From assembly GCA_030603385.1 (NCBI GenBank), contig JAUVXW010000006.1, positions 85,220-149,219 on the forward strand: a DNA stretch of 64,000 nucleotides. The letters are read 5' to 3'. Source of the DNA: Promethearchaeota archaeon (GTDB lineage Archaea > Asgardarchaeota > Lokiarchaeia > Sigyniarchaeales > SOKP01). Below, piece after piece: positions 37,123 through 47,200 of this stretch (position 1 is its first letter; every line of letters begins with the position of its first letter). Made by a program: the position numbers and the translations under genes. A model generated the notes under the pieces. It worked only from the letters and a program-made list of their open reading frames with translations. It was not told the DNA's origin and did no database searches.

Positions 37123-37260
37123 ATGAAAGGAGATCTGTTTCTGAAATGGAAATGTGATAATTGCGGTCATGAGTTTGATTCAGATGACTTCCCAGAAGAA
37201 GGATTTAAATGTCCGGGATGTGGCGGCGAAGATTGTTCCTTTAGCCTTTTAGAACCGTAA
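37123..37260 (+). CDS. 45-residue zinc-ribbon protein
   Basis: A short reading frame from ATG 37123 to TAA 37260. It has two knuckles, CDNCGHEF and CPGCGG, 15 residues apart, then one more Cys, in an acidic background (DSDDFPEEG). This is a rubredoxin-like or zinc-ribbon arrangement common to small archaeal proteins. The patterned cysteines and full knuckles make chance unlikely. A longer T-rich region precedes it; no clear ribosome-binding site. Confidence 0.68.
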   Translation: MKGDLFLKWKCDNCGHEFDSDDFPEEGFKCPGCGGEDCSFSLLEP

Positions 37261-37475
37261 TAATTCTCAATAAATGTCATTTCTAAATTGGATCTTCTAG
37301 AAATTCTTGCTAAATTGGTCTTAAGAAGATAATTTTACTAAAGAAGAATTTATAATCTTAATGGAGAATTGCCTAAAAACCCCTTTTGAGTTTTGTGTAA
37401 TTTAATTTGTCCTTCTATAATTCCCATTCTACTGTTTTGTTAAAATTTATAAGGGTAGAACACGATTAGAATGGT

Positions 37476-39452
37476 ATGGATTTAACGAAAATCTATAAAC
37501 GGGGTTTAGCTGTTTCATTTTTACTCCTTATCTTTATAATTGGCGTTCTATTCATTCCTAATGCAAATAATAAGCAAATTCTTGATGAAAATTCACCTTC
37601 ATTGAGCGCACTTGAAGATAATTATGAACCAAATAATTATTTCAGTACTGCTTATGACCTTTCAAATCATGAAAATGAATGGCTAAGTACAATCGCTGGC
37701 AATGGTACACAGGGTGATGATGACTATTTTATGATTTGGGTAGATTATTGGAGCTTATATTTAAAGATAAATTTAACTTTTTTTCATAGTTTAGGCGATA
37801 TTAATTTAGCATTATATGACAATGGATGGTCTATTGTTGACGAAAGTAATTCTACAACTGATAATGAATACATCGAAATTCCTAATCCAATAGATGGGAC
37901 TTATTATTTCAGAGTTTCTGGTCTTAATTTGAACAACACTTATGATTTATTATGGCAAACAGATGATTTTTTCGAAGAAAACAATGATTATTGGAGCTCT
38001 ATGTGGGTCGATCCGAACTATTATTCTTATCTGAAGATTTTAGGTGGTGATGAGGATTGGTTTCGTACTTATTTAAACCCTGGTGACACAATCGATGTTA
38101 GTATTTACTTCGACCATATGGAAGGTGATTTACAGCTGGATCTTTATGATCCCTCTGAAGTACTACGTGAAAAATCTGATTCTGGGAATAATGACGAACT
38201 TATTTCGTTTACTGCAGATATGTCAGGGGATTGGCGATTTAGAGTATATAATGCGTCTGGAGTTTCTGTTGTACATTATGACTTAGATTTATGGTTGACT
38301 ACTGGAGGATCTGGAGATGAGGATGCATATGAAGAAAATGATTTTTATGGACAAGCCTATGACCTTAGTTACTATGAAGGACGCTGGTTAAGTGGGATAA
38401 GCGGTTTTGGATCCCAATTCGACGAGGACTGGTATAAGATTAATGTAGAACCTAGTTTTGAGCATCTAATTGTTAATTTCAACCAATTTGACGGTGATAT
38501 TCAACTTGAGGTTTATGATACTAGTATTAATATTATTGGTGGGAGCTATCACAGAGAATATAATGAACCTATTAAGATTACCCTCCCTTCGAGTGGGACT
38601 TACTACTTTAAAGTTTCCGGTTCTAATAAAGGTACTAATTATGATTTACAGTATGTAGCTTTTTGTCTCTTAGAGGAGCAAACATGGTTGAGTGATGTTT
38701 ATGGGATGGGAATTCAAGGAGACTTAGATTTTTATCTAATCGATGTATCACCTGGATTCCTTCAGTTAGAAATTAATTTAACTTTCATCCATTCCTCAGG
38801 AGATATTAATATGGCACTGTACAATGAAATGGGTTCTGATATTATTAAAGCTGAATCATTGGATGATGATGAATATATCAATGACAATCTTACTTATCCT
38901 GGTATGCACTTCCTTTTAATTTATGGAGATAACATGGGAAATGAATATAATCTTTGGTGGGATGATCATAAAACTGATCTAAGATCTGATGATAATTATG
39001 AAATAAATAATGACCCATCATCAGCTTATGACATTTCATATGCTCAGGAGATATCTTTGTGGGAAATTAATGGACTAGCATTACAATTTGACGAAGATTG
39101 GTATGAAATCTATGTAGATGGCTCAAATTTAGAATTAATATTATGGCTAGCTTACGATTCTGCTGAAGGTTTAATGGGTTTTGAAGTTTATGATAACCAT
39201 CTTATCAAAATTACCGGGAATTTTACCTTGACTGATAATGACTACATTGTACATGACGTGTCTAATGGGACTTACTATATTAGAGTTTATGGAGATAATT
39301 TAGGAAATGTGTATAATTTATGGTGGGGAACCCAAGAGCTTGAGGAAATTGGGATGATACCAGGTTATGATCTACTTATCTTAATTGCGTCAATCATAGG
39401 GGTTACAACGGTATGTATCAAATTAAAGAGGAGTAAATTAAAGCATAAATAA
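37476..39452 (+). CDS. secreted, membrane-anchored protein with PPC-type repeats
   Basis: A signal-like hydrophobic segment (about 11-29) is followed by at least five repeats, each with an acidic DxDxY/F turn (GDDDYF, GDEDWF, FDEDWY, GDLDFY, FDEDWY), beta strands, and endings such as GTYYFRVSG. These resemble bacterial pre-peptidase C-terminal (PPC) domains, calcium-friendly extracellular beta sandwiches. The C-terminus has a motif IPGYDLL directly before a membrane helix and a basic tail (KLKRSKLKHK), a typical anchor. Surface adhesion or a scaffold role is inferred; no enzyme domain is seen. Confidence 0.8.
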   Translation: MDLTKIYKRGLAVSFLLLIFIIGVLFIPNANNKQILDENSPSLSALEDNYEPNNYFSTAYDLSNHENEWLSTIAGNGTQGDDDYFMIWVDYWSLYLKINLTFFHSLGDINLALYDNGWSIVDESNSTTDNEYIEIPNPIDGTYYFRVSGLNLNNTYDLLWQTDDFFEENNDYWSSMWVDPNYYSYLKILGGDEDWFRTYLNPGDTIDVSIYFDHMEGDLQLDLYDPSEVLREKSDSGNNDELISFTADMSGDWRFRVYNASGVSVVHYDLDLWLTTGGSGDEDAYEENDFYGQAYDLSYYEGRWLSGISGFGSQFDEDWYKINVEPSFEHLIVNFNQFDGDIQLEVYDTSINIIGGSYHREYNEPIKITLPSSGTYYFKVSGSNKGTNYDLQYVAFCLLEEQTWLSDVYGMGIQGDLDFYLIDVSPGFLQLEINLTFIHSSGDINMALYNEMGSDIIKAESLDDDEYINDNLTYPGMHFLLIYGDNMGNEYNLWWDDHKTDLRSDDNYEINNDPSSAYDISYAQEISLWEINGLALQFDEDWYEIYVDGSNLELILWLAYDSAEGLMGFEVYDNHLIKITGNFTLTDNDYIVHDVSNGTYYIRVYGDNLGNVYNLWWGTQELEEIGMIPGYDLLILIASIIGVTTVCIKLKRSKLKHK

Positions 39453-39520
39453 ATAATTTTTTACTTTTTTTTTCTTTTTCTATACTTTATTTTAAAAATT
39501 TTATGTGAACAATTTTTTTT

Positions 39521-39537
39521 AAAAAAATAGTTAAAAA
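39521..39537 (-). terminator. T-rich terminator after RNase P RNA
   Basis: On the minus strand the RNA end (tctcaagcgtct) runs into two T tracts, of five and seven T, within 17 bases. Oligo-T stops are the known archaeal intrinsic terminators. No additional hairpin is needed. Confidence 0.45.
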
Positions 39538-39865
39538 GACGCTTGAGATATATACCCGCCCTTCTGTTCTGTACCCGTCACCAAGTAACAGTTGGAGCAT
39601 CAAACTATGCGGCCTACCTAAAGCTCGCTCCAAGTACCTCATCACTTTCATTTGGCCTTGCACCAAGGTTTTAGCTCGTTCCAACCATTCCTTCCTACAA
39701 TTTCTTTGGCTTATCCAAGTCATTAATATGCGTAGAAAGGCAGTGTCGTTTCAGTTGCTAAAATACGATTCTCACCGTAGTAGTTATCTACACCTTGCTT
39801 GGAGAGTGGGGCGAGGTTCCTCAGCAGGTTAAACCCACCGTCAGCTCCATATCTCACTCGTCTCG
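39533..39865 (-). ncRNA. rnpB: RNase P RNA
   Basis: On the minus strand the conserved 5' core GAGGAACCUCGCCCC (plus positions about 39808-39822) and the 3' core ACAGAAGGGCGGGUA (39553-39567) can pair as helix P4 (CUCGCCC with GGGCGGG), the hallmark of RNase P RNA. The two ends pair as P1: gagacgagtgagatat with atatctcaagcgtctt. The GC content stands out from the AT-rich surroundings. A BRE/TATA promoter lies at the expected distance upstream of the 5' end. The RNA is the catalytic part of the enzyme that removes tRNA 5' leaders. Ends are approximate to a few bases. Confidence 0.9.
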
Positions 39866-39884
39866 TTTTTAAAGGTAAAATAAG

Positions 39885-39898
39885 TATTTAAACTTTTG
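39885..39898 (-). promoter_or_regulatory. BRE/TATA promoter of RNase P RNA
   Basis: Read on the minus strand the sequence is CAAAAGTTTAAATA, a purine-rich BRE followed by a TATA box. Its centre is about 24 bases before the inferred 5' end of the RNA near 39865, the classical archaeal spacing. Confidence 0.7.
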
Positions 39899-39918
39899 TC
39901 TCTTAATAGATTATTTGC

Positions 39919-40716
39919 TTATTTATTTTCAGCATTTAATTCATAGGAAATGATATCACAATATTTTTTAAAGCCTAATTTTCTGTATACTCTCTCACCT
40001 AAAGATGACGCTTGAAGTACTCCAACTTTATACCCCATTTTAAGAGCATCTATTAATGCAATTTTACTTATGGTAATACCAAATCCTCTATTTCTGTAAT
40101 CCTGTAATGTAGATACTGCGTGAAGGCCTGCTACTCCCGAGGAAAGATATAATAGAAGAGATAAAACAGCTTTTCCTTTAAAATTACCTATATAGAATTT
40201 TACTTCAGGCTCTAAAAACAAGAATTTAATTAATTCAGAATCAATCTTTATGCCAAAGACTGATGAAACAACTGTAATCCAGTGTTTTAGAGATTCTTCG
40301 TTTTCAACAATTTCAACCACTAAATCCTTTTCATCTATTATCTTTTTCTTTAGATCTTTTAAATCAACTGCCATTCCGGCTTGTTGATAAACATTTAAAA
40401 AACCATTTTTCTCAAGAATCATTCCTAAATTATCAGGTTTAGTTAGTGGTCCTACAGTCCAGCCATTAGGCGCTTTACCTTCTTGGATTAATCTTTTTAT
40501 ATTGGTAATCTCATTTTCTGCATTTAAACTTTCAAAATCGGCTCTAAATATACACTTTGGCCAATCTACATCCCTAGTGTCGACCCAACTTATTTTATCC
40601 TCTAAGTGAGATATGAAATTAGGATGATAAGAAGATTTAGTATAAAAATCGTCAAGATTTTGCTCGATATAGAAATTTATTGTTTTTGAAGATATTTTAT
40701 TAAGAATTTTACTCAT
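39919..40716 (-). CDS. GNAT N-acetyltransferase
   Basis: The 265-residue protein has a divergent first half and a C-terminal GNAT fold with GLHAVSTLQDYRNRGFGITISKIAL (acetyl-CoA loop YRNRGFG) and the closing SLGERVYRKLGFKKY. It resembles the FR47-like/GNAT branch. Substrate unknown. It sits between RNase P RNA and the membrane pyrophosphatase, same strand as both, with no evident partner. Confidence 0.8.
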   Translation of the reverse strand: MSKILNKISSKTINFYIEQNLDDFYTKSSYHPNFISHLEDKISWVDTRDVDWPKCIFRADFESLNAENEITNIKRLIQEGKAPNGWTVGPLTKPDNLGMILEKNGFLNVYQQAGMAVDLKDLKKKIIDEKDLVVEIVENEESLKHWITVVSSVFGIKIDSELIKFLFLEPEVKFYIGNFKGKAVLSLLLYLSSGVAGLHAVSTLQDYRNRGFGITISKIALIDALKMGYKVGVLQASSLGERVYRKLGFKKYCDIISYELNAENK

Positions 40717-40858
40717 AGTTTTAACCCTACAAACAATACTACTATAAAATAATATTGTCTTCCAAATAATTTACTGCTAATCATTCAAAATAATAAAAAT
40801 AAATATAAAAAAAAGAATAGTTTTTTGGTTATTTTTGTATTTGTATTTGTATGTTAAA

Positions 40859-42991
40859 TTAGAACGTTAAGAGACCTGCTCCATTACCAAAAAGCATTAA
40901 GAATCCAAGAAAGATAGATGCTGTCAAAGACATTACAACTAATAAAGTATTTATACTTGGACCTGCAGTATCCTTAAATGGATCTCCAACTGTATCTCCA
41001 GTAATTGAGGCTTTATGAACTTCAGTACCTTTTCCTCCGAGATTACCATCCTCAATCCACTTCTTCGCGTTATCAAATGAGCCACCACTGTTCGACATAA
41101 AAATAGCAAAGACGAAACCCGATAATATTGCACCAGTTAAGAATGCTGCTAATGCTGCTACACCAAATACAATTCCTACAGCAACCGGTATAGTTATTGA
41201 AATAATACTTGGTATTATCAATTCTCTTAATGATCCCTTCGTCGCTATGTCTATAGTTTTACCAAAATCAGCAGGTTCCTCACCAGTTAATATTTTAGGG
41301 TTAGTTTCAAATTGTCTTCGAATTTCATCAACCATTTTAGCAGCATTTCTCTGTACTGCTAGGATTAATAATGCTGAGAATAATGCAGGTATAACAACTC
41401 CTATAAAAGCACCTATTAATACATTTATATTAAGTAAATCTATAGCTTCTATAGTAAATGGTTTGATATCATTAGCTTCTGTAGTAAAGGAAAAGAGTAA
41501 CGCAAAAACAGTCAAATTTGCTGCTCCTATTGCAAAACCCTTTGTGATTGCTTTAGCAGTATTTCCAGCAGAATCCAATCGATCTGCTGTACGTATTATA
41601 TCATCCCCAAGATCTCCTTGCTCTGCTATAGCTCTTGCATTATCTACAATAGGGCCATAAGCATCATTGGAAACGATAGTCCCTACAATTGCAAGCATTC
41701 CAACAGCAGCCATTGCAATTCCAAATACTCCTCCTAATAAATAAGCAAATACCATTGCAACTACAATTCCAATGGTAGGAGGGGCAACACTTAGTAATCC
41801 ATAAGAAATCCCACTAAGAATTACAACAGCATGTCCTTCTTGTGCTGCTTCTGCTACTTTTCTAGTAGGTTTTTTGTCATCTCTAGTAAAGTAATCACTT
41901 GTAAGACCAAGGATAATACCCGCAAGAAGCCCAATAACGGCGCATATACATAGTTTCCAGAGCATGGTTGCTTCTTCTCCAGTTAATCCAATAACCATTA
42001 CTAGAGTAAGCAAGGCAGCTAATCCCGCGAATAGTATTGTTGCTACATATGTCCCTGTGTTTAAGGCTTTGCCAGGTTCATCAGATCCTTTCCATTTTAT
42101 ATACCAAATACCAAGAAGTGATGCCAATAAACCAACACCACATAAGACAATGGGAAAGATTGTATATACAAATCTCGCATAAGCGTCAAAATCCAAAACA
42201 AGATCTACAAACATAGGTAATGTTGCGGCTAACATCATAGCAGCTATAATTGAAGCAACATAGGAGTCAAAAAGATCACTTCCCATACCGGCAATGTCAC
42301 CAACGTTGTCTCCAACATTATCAGCAATCGTCGCAGGATTTCTTGGATCATCTTCAGGAAGGTTATATTCTGCTTTTCCTACTAAATCAGCGCCAACATC
42401 AGCAGTTTTTGTGAATATACCACCCCCACATTTCATAAATAAAGCTACACTGCTCGCACCAAAACTAAATCCTAATACTATCATAGGATCTGGCACAATC
42501 CAATATAGAATTGAAACTCCGATTAGCGCTACACCTACTACGGCAAGACCCATAACAGCCCCTCCAAAGAAAGCTATGTCGAAACCTTTTTTAGTACTAA
42601 CAGTACATCCTTGAGCTGCTCGAGTATTTGCCTTTACACCAACATACATTCCTAGCCAGCCTGCAAACATAGAACCGACAGCGCCAATTATATAAGCAAG
42701 CATTTGTTCCCAATTTAAAGCATCAGAAAACAATCTTGTATAGGTATCGCTATCATCTAGAGGAGATGGCAGAAATAACATAGCCACCGCGAGCACGACC
42801 ACAAAGATACCTAAGATCTTGTATTGTACCTTAAGATATCTCTTTGCACCTTCTTCAATGTAACCAGCAACTTCTTGCATTCTCTCATTACCAGGGTCTT
42901 CTTTCAAAACTAAGTATCTAAAGTACATTGCCATAGCAATAGAAAGTATCCCTGCTACTAACGCAACAATTAAAATTATTGGTACAGCCAT
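40859..42991 (-). CDS. hppA: membrane ion-translocating pyrophosphatase
   Basis: This 710-residue, roughly 16-helix protein has the pyrophosphate-binding signature DDPRNPATIADNVGDNVGD and the repeated acidic motif DNAKKWIEDG near the end. It couples PPi hydrolysis to proton or sodium export. The segment GNTAKAITKG has Lys at the position where potassium-dependent enzymes have Ala, so a K+-independent, proton-pumping type is likely (family knowledge applied to this sequence). It would salvage energy from PPi made by acyl-CoA synthesis, purA-linked and other reactions in an anaerobe. Confidence 0.97.
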   Translation of the reverse strand: MAVPIILIVALVAGILSIAMAMYFRYLVLKEDPGNERMQEVAGYIEEGAKRYLKVQYKILGIFVVVLAVAMLFLPSPLDDSDTYTRLFSDALNWEQMLAYIIGAVGSMFAGWLGMYVGVKANTRAAQGCTVSTKKGFDIAFFGGAVMGLAVVGVALIGVSILYWIVPDPMIVLGFSFGASSVALFMKCGGGIFTKTADVGADLVGKAEYNLPEDDPRNPATIADNVGDNVGDIAGMGSDLFDSYVASIIAAMMLAATLPMFVDLVLDFDAYARFVYTIFPIVLCGVGLLASLLGIWYIKWKGSDEPGKALNTGTYVATILFAGLAALLTLVMVIGLTGEEATMLWKLCICAVIGLLAGIILGLTSDYFTRDDKKPTRKVAEAAQEGHAVVILSGISYGLLSVAPPTIGIVVAMVFAYLLGGVFGIAMAAVGMLAIVGTIVSNDAYGPIVDNARAIAEQGDLGDDIIRTADRLDSAGNTAKAITKGFAIGAANLTVFALLFSFTTEANDIKPFTIEAIDLLNINVLIGAFIGVVIPALFSALLILAVQRNAAKMVDEIRRQFETNPKILTGEEPADFGKTIDIATKGSLRELIIPSIISITIPVAVGIVFGVAALAAFLTGAILSGFVFAIFMSNSGGSFDNAKKWIEDGNLGGKGTEVHKASITGDTVGDPFKDTAGPSINTLLVVMSLTASIFLGFLMLFGNGAGLLTF

Positions 42992-43157
42992 AATTTTTCA
43001 CTTAATTAATAATTTTTTTTAGAGTTTTTTTAAATCAAATATACAATAATATCACTCAAAATTTCTTAAATCATTAAAATATTTTGAATTTTAAAGTAAT
43101 ATTTAATTCAATCACAGATTATTGATTAGAAACAGCATAAAAAAGGTGGAATTATTC

Positions 43158-44081
43158 TTGGTTCTAGAAATTTATCATATAATTATTCTGATTTTTGTAG
43201 GAGCTCTGGTAGGAATAAGTATGAGTTTTGTAGGACAGACTGGTCAAGGAATTGTAGTTCCTCTTATTCTTCTAATAACAGGAGATGTTTTATTAGCAAT
43301 ATCCGTGAATGTTTTAAATGATTTCATTGCTGCCACTTCTGTAGCAATTAATTATGTAAGAAAAAAGCAATATTATCTGAATAAGAATATTATTATTTTA
43401 ATCGTAATCTCCTTAATTTCTTCCTTTTTCGGTGTCCTTATTTTAATGTCTACTCGGTTAAGCACGATTTTCGGGTGGTTCTTACCAGCTTTCATTATTT
43501 TCTTAGGTAGCACCATTCTTTCTAAAGGATTTCCTACATCTGAGACCTTGAAAGAGATGGTTCATAAAATTTCCCAGAGATATTTGAAAAATAAAAGAAA
43601 CAATGTAGATTTAGAAAATCTTGAGGAAGCACCAGTAAATAGATTAAATACTGAAGATGAGCAATTAGAAAGTGTAATTAAACCAAATTCAAAATTATTC
43701 TTTCTATTAGCACTAGTTTTAGGAATGGTAGTAGGACTTAATTCAGGGATGTTTGGTGCGAATTCAGGTTTCATCATAACATTAGTTTTAATTATATTAT
43801 ATGGATACCCTTTAAAGAAAAGTGTAGGAACTGCTTTAATTCTAAGTATTATCATGTGTATTTTTACGTTTAGCGCTTATCAAATACTAGGATACATAGT
43901 GAAAGATCAACTTTATTTTAATTGGGAATTCGTACTCTATCTTGGTATAGGTTCCTTTATTATGGGATTAATTACTTCCAACTTTGTACAAAAAATTTCA
44001 GCAAAAGCAATGGGGCGAGGAATGGGAGCAACTATGATCCTTTTAGGATTAATTTCTTTAGTATTTTATTTTATCAGTTAA
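43158..44081 (+). CDS. TauE/SafE family permease
   Basis: The protein has about eight hydrophobic helices in two halves, each with the glycine-rich repeat of this family (GISMSFVGQTGQGIVVPLIL and GLNSGMFGANSGFIITLVLI), split by a charged loop (about 140-185). TauE/SafE proteins export sulfite, sulfoacetate or other small organic anions. The TTG at 43158 has AAGGTGG eight bases upstream and is preferred to a TTG at 43122. Divergent to hppA; no sulfur genes adjoin, so the substrate is open. Confidence 0.88.
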   Translation: MVLEIYHIIILIFVGALVGISMSFVGQTGQGIVVPLILLITGDVLLAISVNVLNDFIAATSVAINYVRKKQYYLNKNIIILIVISLISSFFGVLILMSTRLSTIFGWFLPAFIIFLGSTILSKGFPTSETLKEMVHKISQRYLKNKRNNVDLENLEEAPVNRLNTEDEQLESVIKPNSKLFFLLALVLGMVVGLNSGMFGANSGFIITLVLIILYGYPLKKSVGTALILSIIMCIFTFSAYQILGYIVKDQLYFNWEFVLYLGIGSFIMGLITSNFVQKISAKAMGRGMGATMILLGLISLVFYFIS

Positions 44082-44298
44082 TTTTAAGCATAAGAATATT
44101 ACCAATTGTTATTAAAAAATGTCTGGCGTGTAGTGTAACATAAAATCAAAATCATTCATTGTACATTTATAATGTATTGATGAAAATGTAAAAAATTATA
44201 AATTCAAGTGAACTAAATGTTTATTAATCATTCAAAGTAATTAATATTAGATAGTTAAGGTCGAAATAGAACAAATTCAATTCTCTAATTGATCCTAA

Positions 44299-47200
44299 AT
44301 GACTTTAGAGGAAAGTGAAGAGTCCTTATTAAAAAGGGCAAGAGAAGAGGAAAGAAAATTCAATTGGATTGAAGCGGCAAAATTATATGATAAAGCTGTT
44401 AACTTTTATTTAGATAAAAATCTTGTTGATAAAGCTGCGGATAATTATAAAAATCTTGGATATACTCACGCACGAGCTGCTGATACAGTAGAAACTGCTG
44501 AGGAATATCTGAAACAAATCAAGTGTGCTATTAAAGCCTATAAAGAAGCAAATAAGCTCTTTAGGCAACTTGGAAATAAATCTGTTGAATTGGAATGTGA
44601 AGCAGAAATCTCTTCTTTAAATGGGTTTCTCGCAACTTCTGATACGGAGGCTCAGAGGGTATATCACCAAACTTATAAGCTTTTTTATGAATCAAGTAAA
44701 ATCTATTCTATGGAGGATGATCAAGAGAGTGTTGCGAGAACACTAACTGGGGCAGCGAATGCTATATATTTACTCACATGCTGTGACATCGATCGAGGAG
44801 AGCAAAAACAGCTTGGTCAACAAGGAAGAGAGTTTGCTAAAAAGGCTTGGAAAATCTCAAGAAAGATTGGAAATATTCAAATTTTTTCCGAATCATTTAA
44901 ATCGGAAATGATGATTAGTTTCATTGAATTATCAATCACAAATTTTAAGGAAAATGAGTATTGGAGGGAATATGCAGAGAATTACCTATTGAAATGTGAA
45001 AAAGGTATGGAGTTTGTTAATAATTGTGATGATAAATATGCTCTCGGACTAGTTTTCGCAGTAGTAGGATGTTTGTATTGCTTTTTTGGATATCAATTCG
45101 TTCAAAATGAAAAAAAACAAGAGGAATATCTTGATAAAGGAATAGGATTATTAGAGAAAGCTTTATTTTTTACCAGAAAAACCAAAAATAAATTAAACAT
45201 AATTGGGTGCCTTTTTTATATAGATTATTTTGCACTTTTTAGTGGTCGAGTTAATTATCTACAAAAAAGAATTCTTAATGACATTAATGACTGTATAGAA
45301 TTTGGGAAGATCTTTATTTCGTCCTATCACCCTTTTCGTACTATGGCAAACGTTTTACCTGCACTCTACTATACTAATTCTTCTCAGAGGAGTTTTTTCA
45401 CTACTGCTCAACGTAAAACCTACGCTGAAAAAGGGATCAAACACGCAATAGAGGCAATGAATGGACCAAGACCTTCCCCTATGATTACTGCATGGTTATA
45501 CCAAGGTTTGATATTAGCTTACTCCCAACTTACTATCCTCGCTGAATCAAAATTAGAACAAGAGAAAAATGCCCAAATAATGCTTCAATACGCAAAACAA
45601 GCTGAAGAATTTGGTTTAAAATACGAAGGAGGGTTTCCTCAAGCGGGTGGCTATACTTCTCTTTATAAGGCTTATAAAACTCTAGCTGACATCGCTAAAA
45701 ATAAGGAAGACAGGATCACACAACTTACAAATGCTATAGACGCCCAAAAAAAATCCATTGAGTATGCTATATTGTCTCGTTCTGGCGCTCTTACGGAGCA
45801 AATGAGACTTGGATTACTATATGAGGAATTAGGTATTACATCCCGAGATAATGCTATTTTAAATCAAGCACGGGAGATTCTCCTCCATACAATTAAGGAA
45901 AGTGCTGATAGAAGATATTATTCTTATGAAGCTGCTAGTTATCAATACATAGCTCGTATAGAGGATCGATTGGGTAACTTTATACATTCAGCAGAAAGTT
46001 ATAAGAAAGCTCAAGAAGCTTATAGTAAATCACTGAAAATGATAAAATATAAACTTTTAAAAAATAGAATTAATGAGAAATTTAATTATATAAAGGCTTG
46101 GAATTTTATTGAGCTAGCTAAATCATTTCATATACGAGAAGATCATATACAAGCTATGGAATATTATAAAAAAGCTTATGATATTTTAACAGAATTACCG
46201 AGTTATAGTTATGAAGCATCTTATTATTCTGGCTGGGTATCACTGGAGGAATCAGAGCAACTGAGTAAGCAAGAAAAGCACGAGGAAGCCATAGAAAGTT
46301 TTCAAAAGACAGGAAAAATCTTTGAAAAAGCTATTAAAATATTAGAAAAATCTCATAAGCGATCAAGAGAAAAATTTGTAAAAGAGAGAATTAATAAATT
46401 TGAAAAAATAGCTCAAGTAAGGGTGAATCACTGTACTGCTAGAGTAAACCTTGAAGAAGCAAGAATTTTAGGAAAACAAGGTGAACATATTGCTGCTGCA
46501 GAAAAATTCGCCATTGCATCTTCTCAATTCAGAGATATATGCATTCTATTTAAAATTAAGCGAGAACGAGAGGAGTTAGAAGCTGTTTATTACCTGTGTA
46601 GAGCATGGGAAAATATGGAACTTGCTGAAAAATATGAAGACCCTTATAGATTTTCCGAAGCAGCGACATTGTTTACAAAAGCTAGCGATCTTTATACTGA
46701 TACAAAATTAAAATTATTGACTTCAGGGAATTCCGCTTTTTGTCAAGCTCTCGAATATGGTTGCAAATTTGATGAATCTATCGAAATGAAGATTAAAACA
46801 GATTTATATCCTAAAGTTAAATTGATGCTTAGTAAAGCGGCTACTTCATATGAGAAAGGAGGTTTTGAAAGTGGGGCTGACTGGGCTCAAGCAACTTCAA
46901 TATATTTTGATGCTGCGTGGCACCTAATTCAAGCTGATCAGGCATCTGATCTTCAAGAAAAAGGAAAACTCTTAGGAATAGGAGCGAGATATTTAAAGTC
47001 TGCGGTGGAATTATTTGGCAAAACAGGTTATAGCGATAAGGAGAAAGAAGTCCAAGATCGATTAAGTAGAGTGGAGAAAGAAGAATCAATTCTTTTTTCC
47101 GCATTAAATACGATACAGGAACCATCGATCTCCCATAGTACCATGGGGGTAGTTGCTCCTTCTTGTCCTCTTGAAAGCAGCCAATCTCCTCGATTAAGTG

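Noticed and set aside
39487..39723. 78-residue minus-strand reading frame
   Set aside because: It lies over the RNase P RNA and its translation has no domain or composition of a real protein.
41247..41660. 137-residue plus-strand reading frame
   Set aside because: Antisense shadow of the membrane pyrophosphatase, whose minus-strand frame is fully conserved.
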